Assembly (NCBI GenBank): GCA_963750535.1
Contig: CAVVRF010000043.1
Coordinates: 65,480 to 129,479 of the forward strand
Length of the DNA: 64,000 bases
Source of the DNA: JAKFWF01 sp963750535
GTDB taxonomy: Bacteria; Pseudomonadota; Alphaproteobacteria; Rhizobiales; Hyphomicrobiaceae
Direction: 5' to 3'
Part shown: in pieces, positions 1 through 8,659 of the stretch
How the letters are laid out: every line of letters begins with the position of its first letter
Numbering within the stretch: position 1 is the first letter of the stretch
Made by a program: the position numbers and the translations under genes
Notes under the pieces: model-generated
Told to the model about the DNA's origin: nothing
Databases searched by the model: none
The model's input: only the letters and a program-made list of their open reading frames with translations

Positions 1-34
1 CTTTCAGGAACTTACGCCTATTGACGGTCGTCAT
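1..34 (-). CDS. N-terminus of a Tat-exported protein (partial, runs off the left edge)
   Basis: Reading leftwards from an ATG at 34 gives MTTVNRRKFLK and then the window ends. The RRKFLK stretch fits a twin-arginine export signal (S/T-R-R-x-F-L-K). A GGAGG Shine-Dalgarno lies at 45-49 on the same strand, ten bases before the ATG, which supports the start. Such signals are common on TRAP-type binding proteins and periplasmic redox enzymes, but the product cannot be named from eleven residues. It lies downstream of the E1-like gene, same strand, with 159 bases between. Confidence 0.6.
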   Translation of the reverse strand, partial: MTTVNRRKFLK

Positions 35-193
35 GCTGTGGTTTCCTCCCGGGATGTCCAGCTGTTGGATTGCTCATGCGCGTGGCTCTTGTCCCCCCGA
101 CAGCGGGTCCGGCCACTTCGACGCGTGCGGATGCTAGTACGGCTGCGTTCGGGATTCCAGAGGGTTGCTGCGTGTTGGGCAATTTTTGGACAC

Positions 194-2581
194 CTACAGC
201 CCACGTCGTATCGCCCGCCCGGCCCGGATAATGGCATCGACGTTGAGGCCATAGTGCGCATAAAGCTCGGGGATCGACCCCGACTGGCCGAAATGCTCGG
301 TGCCGAGCGCGCGCGACCGGTGGCCGTGGACCGAGCCGATCCAGGACAGCGTTTCCGGATGCGCGTCGCACACGGTGACGATGGCCGCGTCGCGCGGCAG
401 GTCGTCGAGCAGGCTCTCGACGTGGGACTGGGCCTGCGTGTCGCCTTGCTCGCGCGCACGCTGGGCGCCATGCCAGCCGGCCGACAGCCGGTCGGCACTC
501 GTCACCGCCAGCACGCCGATGCCGGCGTGCTGCTGGCCGAGGTAGGCCGCGGCCTCGATCGCCTCGGGCAGCACCGCGCCCATCGCGACGATGCACAGGC
601 TGGTTGACGGACCCGGCCGGCGCAGCCAGTAGCCGCCGTCGATGATCGCGCGCCGCTGCGCGGCGTCGAGCCGCCGATTGACCTGCTCGATCGGCCGCGT
701 CGACAGCCGCAGGTAGACCGAGCCGCCCTTGCCGTCGCGTGACCAGCCTTCCTCGTCGTCCTTGGTGCCGCTGCGCTGGATGTAGTCGAATGCCCAGTGC
801 ATGATCACCGCGAGCTCGTCGACATAGGCCGGCTCGAAGCTCGCGAGCCCGTCCTGGGCCATGCCGATCAATGGCGTGGCGAGCGACTGGTGGGCGCCGC
901 CTTCCGGCGCCAGCGTCAGGCCGGACGGCGTCGCCACCACGATGAACCGGGCGTCCTGGTAGCAGGCGTAGTTGAGCGCATCGAGCCCGCGCATGATGAA
1001 TGGATCGTAGAGCGTGCCGATCGGGATCAGCCGCTCGCCGAACAGCGAATGCGACAGGCCGGCGGCACCGAGAGTCAGGAACAGGTTCATCTCGGCGATG
1101 CCGAGCTCGATGTGCTGGCCCTGCGGGCTCATCTGCCATTTCTGCGGGCTCATCAGCCCACGGTCCTTGAACACGTCGGCGCGGGACGCCATCGAGAACA
1201 GTCCGCGCCGGTTGACCCATGGCCCGAGATTGGTCGACACCGTGACGTCCGGCGAGGTGGTGACGATGCGATCCGCCAGCGGTCCGCCGGCCTTGGCGAT
1301 CTCGTCCAGGATCTTGCCGAAGCCGTTCTGGGTCGAGACCGCGCCCTTGGCATCGACCGCGATCGGTTCGCCGACCGGGATGCGCGGTGCCTCGAAGCGG
1401 CGCCGGCCGCGGGCGTTGAACGGCACTTTTTTCAGGAAGCCCTCGATCTCGTGCGGCGGCTTGCCGAGGCCGGCGTAGCGGTCCCATTCCTCGCCCTGAT
1501 TGATGCTCTGCCGGGCGCGCAGCTCCTGCATCTGCGCCTTGGTCATCAAGCCGGAATGGTTGTCCTTGTGGCCGGCGAAGGGCAGGCCATGCCCCTTGAT
1601 CGTGTAGGCGATGAAGCACACCGGCCGGTCGGTCGGCGCGCTCGCGAAGGTATCGAGGATCGCTTCAAAATCGTGGCCGCCGAGGTTGGTCATCAGGCGG
1701 GCGAGATCGCCGTCGCCGTGCCGGCGGACGATGGCGAGCGCCGGCTCGTTGCCGGCGAGGTCCGCCTCCATCTGCTTGCGGAAGGCGCCGCCGCCCTGGA
1801 ACACCAGGGCGGAGTAGAGCTGGTTCGGACAGTCGTTGATCCAATCCCGGATGGTGTCGCCGCCGGGTTCCTTGAACACCGCCTCGAGCAGCTTGCCGTA
1901 CTTGATCATAGCGACGTGCCAGCCGAGGTTCTCGAACAGACCGGCGACCTTCATGAACAGCTGGTCGGAGACGACGCTGTCGAGGCTCTGGCGGTTGTAG
2001 TCGACCACCCACCAGGTATTGGTGAGGCCGTGCTTCCAGTATTCGAGCAGCGCCTCGTGGATATTGCCCTCGTCGATCTCGGCATCGCCCATCAGCGACA
2101 CCATCCGCCCTTTCGGCCAATCCTTCGACCAGCCCTTGGCGTGCACGTAGTCCTGGATCAGGCTTTGGAAACCGGTGGCGGCGACGCCGAGGCCGACCGA
2201 GCCGGTGGAGAAGTCGACGTCGTCCTTGTCCTTGGTGCGCGAGGGATAGCTCTGGGCACCGCCGAAGGCGCGGAAGTTCTTCAGGTTGTCCAGGGTCTGA
2301 TTGCCGAGCAGGTACTGGATGGCATGGAACACCGGACTCGCGTGCGGCTTGACCGCGACCCGGTCTTCCGGTCTCAGCACGTGGAAATACAGCGCCGTCA
2401 TCAGCGTCGCCATCGATGCGGACGACGCCTGATGGCCGCCGACCTTCAGGCCGTCGACGTTCTCGCGCTCGTGGTTGGCGTTGTGGATCATGTATGACGA
2501 CAGCCACAGCACCTTGCGCTCGAGCTCGCGCAGCATGGCGATGGTGGCGGCGCGGTCGGTGGTGGCCTGAGATCCGTCCAT
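194..2581 (-). CDS. Transketolase / pyruvate dehydrogenase E1-like thiamine diphosphate enzyme
   Basis: A 795-residue protein of the AceE/transketolase superfamily. The N-terminal thiamine-diphosphate half carries GDAEIDEGN at about residues 165-173, the counterpart of the GDG(E)-type ThDP motif, followed by the NRQSLD segment typical of the AceE-like branch. The C-terminal half is the pyrimidine-binding/transketolase-C part (motifs GIAEMN and RPIEQVNRR). Such enzymes decarboxylate 2-oxo acids. The start at 2581 (MDGSQATTDRA) is the first ATG in frame; the reading frame stays open much further upstream, but that part overlaps the threonine dehydratase and is a shadow. It lies 106 bases downstream of the threonine dehydratase on the same strand, so the two are probably co-transcribed. 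Inference: it could process the 2-oxobutyrate made by that enzyme. No E2/E3 genes are visible nearby. Confidence 0.85.
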   Translation of the reverse strand: MDGSQATTDRAATIAMLRELERKVLWLSSYMIHNANHERENVDGLKVGGHQASSASMATLMTALYFHVLRPEDRVAVKPHASPVFHAIQYLLGNQTLDNLKNFRAFGGAQSYPSRTKDKDDVDFSTGSVGLGVAATGFQSLIQDYVHAKGWSKDWPKGRMVSLMGDAEIDEGNIHEALLEYWKHGLTNTWWVVDYNRQSLDSVVSDQLFMKVAGLFENLGWHVAMIKYGKLLEAVFKEPGGDTIRDWINDCPNQLYSALVFQGGGAFRKQMEADLAGNEPALAIVRRHGDGDLARLMTNLGGHDFEAILDTFASAPTDRPVCFIAYTIKGHGLPFAGHKDNHSGLMTKAQMQELRARQSINQGEEWDRYAGLGKPPHEIEGFLKKVPFNARGRRRFEAPRIPVGEPIAVDAKGAVSTQNGFGKILDEIAKAGGPLADRIVTTSPDVTVSTNLGPWVNRRGLFSMASRADVFKDRGLMSPQKWQMSPQGQHIELGIAEMNLFLTLGAAGLSHSLFGERLIPIGTLYDPFIMRGLDALNYACYQDARFIVVATPSGLTLAPEGGAHQSLATPLIGMAQDGLASFEPAYVDELAVIMHWAFDYIQRSGTKDDEEGWSRDGKGGSVYLRLSTRPIEQVNRRLDAAQRRAIIDGGYWLRRPGPSTSLCIVAMGAVLPEAIEAAAYLGQQHAGIGVLAVTSADRLSAGWHGAQRAREQGDTQAQSHVESLLDDLPRDAAIVTVCDAHPETLSWIGSVHGHRSRALGTEHFGQSGSIPELYAHYGLNVDAIIRAGRAIRRGL

Positions 2582-2602
2582 GGGATGGTCCTTTGCATTT
2601 CT

Positions 2603-2634
2603 CCCTCTCCCCTCGCGTTTGCGAGGGGAGAGGG
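2603..2634. repeat. Intercistronic palindrome (CCCTCTCCCC family)
   Basis: Perfect inverted repeat with 14-bp arms (CCCTCTCCCCTCGC at 2603-2616 and its complement at 2621-2634) and a GTTT loop. It is followed by a second G-rich GGGGAGAGGGG stretch. It lies between threonine dehydratase and the E1-like gene. The same arm core recurs in the 16.5-17.0 kb cluster, so it belongs to a dispersed palindromic family. It could attenuate transcription or stabilise mRNA ends; that is inference. Confidence 0.8.
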
Positions 2635-2687
2635 TCGGGGAGAGGGGCCGCCGATCGCTCAAGCCTGGCCGCTGCATGTCGCGGCCA

Positions 2688-3944
2688 TCAGTGCGATCCT
2701 CCGGGATTGGTGACGATCTCGACCTCGAGGCCGAGGCCGCGCAACCGCCCGACGACCTCGTCGAGGTGGGCCCGGTCGCGGGTCTCGATGACGACTTCGA
2801 GCAGCGTGCCCTTGGCCGGCAGATCGGAAAAGGTGCGCTGGTGCGACACCTCGATGATGTTGGCGCCGGCCTCGCCCAGCAGCGCCGCAACGCGGGCGAG
2901 CTGCCCGGGCCGATCGGCGAGGTCGATCGACAATTGCGACAGCCGGCCCTCGCGCGCCAATTCGCGGGTCAGCACCGATGCCAAGAGCCGCGTGTCGATG
3001 TTGCCGCCAGTCAGAACGAGGCCGATATTTCTGCCGCGGAAGCGGGGCTTGTTGGCGATGACGGCGGCGAGCGGGGTGGCGCCGGCGCCTTCGACCACCG
3101 TCTTCTCGATGTTGATCAACAACGACAGCGCGTGCTCGATCTGCGCCTCGCCGACCAGCAGGATGTCGTCGACGTACCGGCGGATCAGGCCTTCGGTGAG
3201 CGCACTGACGTCCTTCACCGCGATGCCTTCGGCCAGCGTGTCGCTGCGCACCGCCAGCGAGGTGCCCTTGATGCGATTGTACATCCCCGGCACCAGCGCC
3301 GCCTGCACGCCGACCACCTCGATCGATGGCTTCAGCGCCTTGGCGGCGACCGCGATGCCGGAGATCAGCCCGCCGCCGCCGATCGGCACCACCAGCGTGT
3401 CGAGCGATGGCACCGCGGCCAACATCTCCAGGGCGATCGTGCCCTGACCGGCAATGATCGTCGGATCGGCGTAGGGATGAACGAAGGTCAGATGCCTGCT
3501 GGCGGCCTCGCGGCGGGCGAATGCGGCCGCCTCCTCGAGCGTGGCGCCGGTCACGATGACATCGGCGCCGTGGCCCTTGGTATTCTGCACTTTGACGAAC
3601 GGGGTTCCCTCCGGCATCACGATGGTGGCCGCGATGCCGAGACGCCTGGCGTGATAGGCGACGCCCTGGGCGTGATTGCCCGCCGACATTGCCATGACGC
3701 CGGCGGCGCGCTGTGCCGGGTCGAGGCTCGCGAGCTTGTTGAGCGCGCCGCGCTCCTTGAACGAGGCGGTGAACTGCAAGTTCTCGAACTTGAGCCAGAT
3801 CGAGGCGCCGGTGAGCTCAGACAGCGTGCGGCTGTGATCGAAGTCGGTATCGAGCACATGCCCCTTGATGACGCCTGCGGCCCGCTGGACATCGGCCAGC
3901 GTCACTGCTGCTGCTGCGTCGGTGGTGCTCGCGATCTGGTTCAT
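2688..3944 (-). CDS. ilvA: Threonine dehydratase (threonine ammonia-lyase) with ACT domain
   Basis: A 418-residue PLP-dependent fold-type II enzyme converting threonine to 2-oxobutyrate and ammonia. The PLP lysine is K63 in SFKERGA, the SAGNHAQGVA substrate/asparagine loop is near residues 87-96, and the phosphate-binding GGGG lies at about 189-192. Residues from about 340 to the end form one ACT-type regulatory domain (SIDLADRPGQLARVAALLGE), so allosteric control is expected. The length fits single-ACT threonine dehydratases (IlvA/TdcB-like); biosynthetic and catabolic roles cannot be separated. The neighbouring Lrp regulator and E1-like enzyme favour a degradative role (inference). It is transcribed away from the Lrp gene across a 116-base regulatory gap. 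Confidence 0.9.
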   Translation of the reverse strand: MNQIASTTDAAAAVTLADVQRAAGVIKGHVLDTDFDHSRTLSELTGASIWLKFENLQFTASFKERGALNKLASLDPAQRAAGVMAMSAGNHAQGVAYHARRLGIAATIVMPEGTPFVKVQNTKGHGADVIVTGATLEEAAAFARREAASRHLTFVHPYADPTIIAGQGTIALEMLAAVPSLDTLVVPIGGGGLISGIAVAAKALKPSIEVVGVQAALVPGMYNRIKGTSLAVRSDTLAEGIAVKDVSALTEGLIRRYVDDILLVGEAQIEHALSLLINIEKTVVEGAGATPLAAVIANKPRFRGRNIGLVLTGGNIDTRLLASVLTRELAREGRLSQLSIDLADRPGQLARVAALLGEAGANIIEVSHQRTFSDLPAKGTLLEVVIETRDRAHLDEVVGRLRGLGLEVEIVTNPGGSH

Positions 3945-4005
3945 TGTTTCCTGCCTTGGACCCGGTTGGACTTACAGAATTTTGCGTGGCGATAGTTTGC
4001 GAGTT

Positions 4006-4074
4006 TTGCCAATGGAAGCGCTGAAATTGGCAATATATGCTATTATGCGTGTCAGTTATTATGGATATTGCCAA
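4006..4074. promoter_or_regulatory. Candidate Lrp/AsnC operator: three alternating TTGCCAA half-sites
   Basis: Between ilvA and the lrp-like gene the sequence has TTGCCAAT at 4006-4013, its complement ATTGGCAA at 4026-4033, and TTGCCAA again at 4068-4074. The last two form a perfect 10-bp inverted repeat (TTGGCAATAT at 4027-4036, ATATTGCCAA at 4065-4074). The third half-site overlaps the likely start of the regulator gene. Regularly spaced inverted half-sites in a divergent promoter are typical of Lrp/AsnC regulators that control themselves and a neighbour. Binding itself is inference. Confidence 0.6.
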
Positions 4075-4558
4075 CATGCCACTCGACGCCATCGATCGCC
4101 GCCTGCTCGCCGCGCTGCAGGAGAACGGTCGGCTGACCGCCACCGAGCTCAGCGCGAAGGTCGGGCTGACGACCAGTCCCTGTCTGCGCCGGATTCGTCA
4201 ACTGGAAGAAGCCGGCGTGATCCAAGGCTACTCGACGATCATCGACCAGACAAAGGTCGGCCTGCCGGTGTCGGTGTTCGTCTCGATCAAGCTCGAGCGC
4301 CAGCGCGAGGACGCCATGCAACGTTTCGAGGCCGCCGTCCGCCGCTGGCCCGAGGTGGTCGAATGCTACCTGATGACCGGTACCCGCGACTACCTGTTGC
4401 GCGTCGTCGCCAGCGACCTCAGCGACTACGAGCGGTTCCTGAAGCAGTCCCTGACCCGGCTGGACGGCGTGGCCAGCATCGAATCTAGCTTCGCGCTGGC
4501 CCAGGTGAAGCATTCGGCGGCGCTGCCGATCGGGGAAGCGCAAAAGCCCGTCAAATGA
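4061..4558 (+). CDS. Lrp/AsnC family transcriptional regulator
   Basis: 165 residues from ATG 4061 (an alternative ATG at 4076 gives MPLDAIDRR, the usual family N-terminus). The N-terminal winged helix-turn-helix reads LDAIDRRLLAALQENGR...TELSAKVGLTTSPCLRRIRQLEEAGVIQGY, and residues from about 70 form the RAM/AsnC ligand-binding domain (VVECYLMTGTRDYLLRVVASD). These proteins bind amino acids and regulate amino-acid genes. Divergent placement next to threonine dehydratase, with shared operator-like half-sites, suggests it senses an amino acid and controls ilvA and the E1-like gene. Confidence 0.9.
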   Translation: MDIANMPLDAIDRRLLAALQENGRLTATELSAKVGLTTSPCLRRIRQLEEAGVIQGYSTIIDQTKVGLPVSVFVSIKLERQREDAMQRFEAAVRRWPEVVECYLMTGTRDYLLRVVASDLSDYERFLKQSLTRLDGVASIESSFALAQVKHSAALPIGEAQKPVK

Positions 4559-4659
4559 ACGCCGGCTAAACGGCGCATTCAGCCTCAGCTCAACTGTACC
4601 GTCGTAAGGTCCTCTCATCACCAGAAAATCGCGGCGCAAGCCACGCCAAGAAGAAAAGG

Positions 4660-5037
4660 ATGAGTGCCATGATGGTCAACAGCGATGTCAAGACCGCCCT
4701 TCTTGGGCTGATCGCGGCAGCGGCGTTCATTGCCGCGGCGTTCGTCTCGGCGGCACCGGCCCGCTCGGAGCCGCTGCACCGGATCTCGGCGATCGGCATC
4801 TCCGAGATGCGCGGTGCCCACGACTTCAACGAATGGCGCGCCCGCCGCATCGCGATCGAGCGCTGGCGGAGTGAGGCGGCCAGCCGGTACGGCCGTGAGT
4901 TCGCGCACTGGTTCTCGGCGCGAGACGCGCAGGTGGTGTGCGACGGCCGGCCGGGCTTCGTGCGCTGCGAGGCCAGCGCCGTACCAGCGATCCGCTCGAT
5001 CGCCGGCGGGCGGCGCTGGAGCCAGATCCGGACGTGA
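4660..5037 (+). CDS. Small secreted hypothetical protein
   Basis: 125 residues starting at 4660, or at ATG 4669/4672, where an AAGGA element sits at a better distance. A hydrophobic signal segment (LLGLIAAAAFIAAAFVSAAPARS) precedes a basic, Arg-rich mature part with two cysteines close together (VVCDGRPGFVRCEA), possibly a periplasmic disulfide. The family is not recognised. It is convergent with the permease gene that ends at 5141; a weak GC hairpin with arms at 5083-5091 and 5111-5119 lies between them. Confidence 0.6.
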   Translation: MSAMMVNSDVKTALLGLIAAAAFIAAAFVSAAPARSEPLHRISAIGISEMRGAHDFNEWRARRIAIERWRSEAASRYGREFAHWFSARDAQVVCDGRPGFVRCEASAVPAIRSIAGGRRWSQIRT

Positions 5038-5140
5038 GGCGGATCTTGCCGCTTCGATCGGGCCACCGGTCGGAAAGATCAGGCGGCGGCCGCCCGGCAT
5101 CGGCCGGAATGGCCGCCGCGCAAAACGGCACCCGCTGCCG

Positions 5141-6049
5141 TCATCCCCGCATCTTGGGATCGAGCCAGTCGCGCAGGCTATCGCCGAACATGTTGAAGGC
5201 GAACACCGCGAGCGTGATGGCAAGGCCGGGGAACAGGATCATCCACGGGGCCGAGCGGTAGAAATCGGCGCTGGCGCCCGACAGCATCAGCCCCCATGCC
5301 GGCGTCGGCTCGGTGACGCCGAGCCCGAGGAAGGACAGCGAGGCTTCGAGCAGGATCGCCTGGGCGATGTAGGCGGTCGTCATGATCAGGTAAGGCGCGA
5401 TGATGTTCGGCACGATGTGGCGCAGGATGATGCGGGCATCGCCGAAGCCGGCGGCGCGGGCGGCATCGACGAACGGCATCTGCACCAGCGACAGGGTCGA
5501 GGAGCGGGCGATCCGCGCCATCTTCGGAATGATCGGCAGCGAGATGGCGGCGACGAGGTTCATGTCGACGCCGAACAGCGGCCGCCGTCCCAGCACCGCC
5601 ACCACCACCATGGCGAGCACGATGATCGGGAACGACAGCATGATGTCGACCAGCCGCTGGATCAGCGTATCGATGCGGCCGCCCCAGAAGCCCGACGCCG
5701 CGCCGATCAGGGCACCGAGCGTGCAGCCGATCAGCGACGACAGAATGCCGACGGCGAGCGCGGTGCGCGCGCCATAGACGATGCGGCTGAACACGTCGCG
5801 GCCGAACTGGTCGGTGCCGAGGAGGTGCTCGGCGTCGGGCGCGCTCAGCATGGCGGCGAAGTCGATCGCCTCCGGGTCGTAGGGCGCGATCCAGGCCGCG
5901 CCGAGCGCCGAGATCACATAGGTCAGGATCACCAGCAGCCCGGCGAAGCCCAGCGGCTGGGTGCGCACGAACAGCCAGACCGGGTTCGGCCGCTTCGGCA
6001 GCACGTCCGCCGCGATCGAGCTGTCGGCTGGGCCGGTGACGTTCGCCAT
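5141..6049 (-). CDS. ABC peptide/nickel-type transporter permease (DppC-like)
   Basis: 302 residues from the ATG at 6049, five bases downstream of the DppB-like gene stop. The N-terminal membrane anchor (OppC_N type) is followed by LLGTDQFGRDVFSRIVYGARTAL, the signature before the BPD_transp_1 domain, and the EAA loop DAARAAGFGDARIILRHIVPN that contacts the ATPase. About six membrane segments are expected. It is the last gene of a five-gene importer operon on this strand. The substrate is unknown; dipeptides, opines, glycosides and other small molecules are all carried by this family. Confidence 0.92.
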   Translation of the reverse strand: MANVTGPADSSIAADVLPKRPNPVWLFVRTQPLGFAGLLVILTYVISALGAAWIAPYDPEAIDFAAMLSAPDAEHLLGTDQFGRDVFSRIVYGARTALAVGILSSLIGCTLGALIGAASGFWGGRIDTLIQRLVDIMLSFPIIVLAMVVVAVLGRRPLFGVDMNLVAAISLPIIPKMARIARSSTLSLVQMPFVDAARAAGFGDARIILRHIVPNIIAPYLIMTTAYIAQAILLEASLSFLGLGVTEPTPAWGLMLSGASADFYRSAPWMILFPGLAITLAVFAFNMFGDSLRDWLDPKMRG

Positions 6050-6054
6050 GGGTG

Positions 6055-7008
<954 letters not shown>

Positions 7009-7018
7009 TGGCGGTCCA

Positions 7019-8605
7019 CTACTGGTCGAGCCAGACGTTGGCGAGGTCCTGGCCGGTGAAATGGCTGGCGTGCAGCTCCCAGCCTTTGACCTTCTTGTTC
7101 ATCACCACGATGCGCTGCCACCAGTACAGCATCATCGAATAGCTTTGCGTTATGGCCCGGCGCTCGAAGGCGTGGGTGAGCTTCAGCCGCTCGGCCGGAT
7201 CGACGGTCTTCACCTGCTTGGCGAACAGCTCGTCGAGCTCCGGATCCTCGGCGCCCGACACATTGGCCGGTGACTTCGATGCCGAGATGAACTTGACGAA
7301 TTGCAGCGAGGGATCATCGATGAAATCCGAGATGAACTCCAGCGTCGCATCGAAGTCGCCCGTTTTCTGGGATTCGAAGTAGGCCTTGTTCTCGAGCTGG
7401 AGGTGCTCGGTCTCGACGCCGATCTTCTTCCATTCCGAGACGACGAAGATGCCGCCAGGCGTATACGGCTCGGCGATGTTGCGGTTGACGAGCTTGACCT
7501 TGAGGTTGCTCACTCCGGCCGCCGCCAGCAGCTTCTTCGCCTCCTCGCGCGACTTCGCCCCTTCCTTGCCGTAGCCGGGCAGCTTGACGAGCTCGGCCTC
7601 GGGCAGCGCCCACTCGGAGCCGGTGCGGGTGAAGCCGCCGACGAACTTCAGCATCGAAATCTTCGACAGCGGAACCGAGCCGGCCCAGCGATCGACCGCC
7701 ATCGTCAGGGCCTGGCGGACACGCACGTCGTCGAACGGCTTCTTCTTGGTATTGAAGGTGAGCAGCAGGCTGGTGGTCCATGGTCCTTCGAGCACGGTCA
7801 CCTTGTCCTTCATGGCATCGACGAGCTGGTCCCGCTCCTTGGGCGTGCGGCCGCGGAACTCGGCGTCGAACTGGCCGCCCTGCATGCCCGGCACGACTGC
7901 GTTCGCCTTGACGAAGAAAGCCTTGTAGCCGTCGAGGTAAGGTTTGCCGGCCTCGAAGTAGGCATCGAAGCGCTTGCCCTCCCAGGTCGCGCCCTTGACG
8001 TAGTTGACATAGGAGAACGGACCCGTGCCCATCGGCTCCTTCTCCGGATACCGCGGGTCCTCCTTGAGCTTCTTCGCCGAATAGACGCAGTTGAACGGCG
8101 AGGCGAAGTTGTTGAGCATCGAGGAGTTCGGCGCCTTGAGCTTGAACACCACCGTGTAGTCGTCGGGCGTCTCGATCGCGACGATATCGGTGTGCAGCGC
8201 CTTGCGCACCGACACGATGCCGTCGGGCGGCGAGATGATGCGCTCGTAGGTCGCCTTGATGTCGGCGGCGGTGAACGGCGTCCCGTCGTGGAACTTGACG
8301 TTGCGGTGAAGCTTGAAGGTATAGGTCAGTCCATCCTTCGACGCTTCGAAGCTTTCCGCCAGGTCGCCCTTCAACTCGAGCTTCTTGTTGACGTCGCCGG
8401 TGACCTTCAGGAGACCCGAGTAGTGCGGGCGCACCGGATGCAGCGTCGCGAAGGTCGTGGTCGAATGGCAATCGTAGGTCGGCGGCTCCGCGACCACCGC
8501 ATAGCTCAGGATGCCTCCTTTTTTCGGCGTCTGCGCGTTGCCGGCCGGTGCCGACAGCGCGACCGCCATCGCGAGCCCGGCGGCAATGCTGTGTACTAGT
8601 TTCAT
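7019..8605 (-). CDS. ABC transporter substrate-binding protein, family 5 (copy 1 of tandem pair)
   Basis: 528 residues from the ATG at 8605; a GGGAGAG Shine-Dalgarno lies about ten bases upstream, and the ATG at 8623 contains that motif so is less likely. A Sec signal peptide ending GNAQ precedes the mature SBP_bac_5 fold: VAEPPTYDCHSTTTFATLHP, then HRNVKFHDGTPFTAADIKATYERI (the family signature) and RQALTMAVDRW. The protein would bind the solute in the periplasm and deliver it to the two permeases. It is clearly paralogous to the next gene upstream, with matching motifs throughout. Confidence 0.92.
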   Translation of the reverse strand: MKLVHSIAAGLAMAVALSAPAGNAQTPKKGGILSYAVVAEPPTYDCHSTTTFATLHPVRPHYSGLLKVTGDVNKKLELKGDLAESFEASKDGLTYTFKLHRNVKFHDGTPFTAADIKATYERIISPPDGIVSVRKALHTDIVAIETPDDYTVVFKLKAPNSSMLNNFASPFNCVYSAKKLKEDPRYPEKEPMGTGPFSYVNYVKGATWEGKRFDAYFEAGKPYLDGYKAFFVKANAVVPGMQGGQFDAEFRGRTPKERDQLVDAMKDKVTVLEGPWTTSLLLTFNTKKKPFDDVRVRQALTMAVDRWAGSVPLSKISMLKFVGGFTRTGSEWALPEAELVKLPGYGKEGAKSREEAKKLLAAAGVSNLKVKLVNRNIAEPYTPGGIFVVSEWKKIGVETEHLQLENKAYFESQKTGDFDATLEFISDFIDDPSLQFVKFISASKSPANVSGAEDPELDELFAKQVKTVDPAERLKLTHAFERRAITQSYSMMLYWWQRIVVMNKKVKGWELHASHFTGQDLANVWLDQ

Positions 8606-8659
8606 TTCAGTACTCTCTCCCATTTTCCTTGGACGTCGGAGTGCTGCGGTTTGGCGCAG

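Noticed and set aside
797..2497. 566-codon plus-strand ORF opposite the E1-like gene
   Set aside because: It is an antisense shadow caused by high GC; the minus-strand protein has clear ThDP-enzyme motifs and this one has none.
5083..5119. GC-rich inverted repeat between the convergent genes as a terminator
   Set aside because: The stem is short for its large loop and no T-run follows on either strand; not strong enough to list as a terminator.
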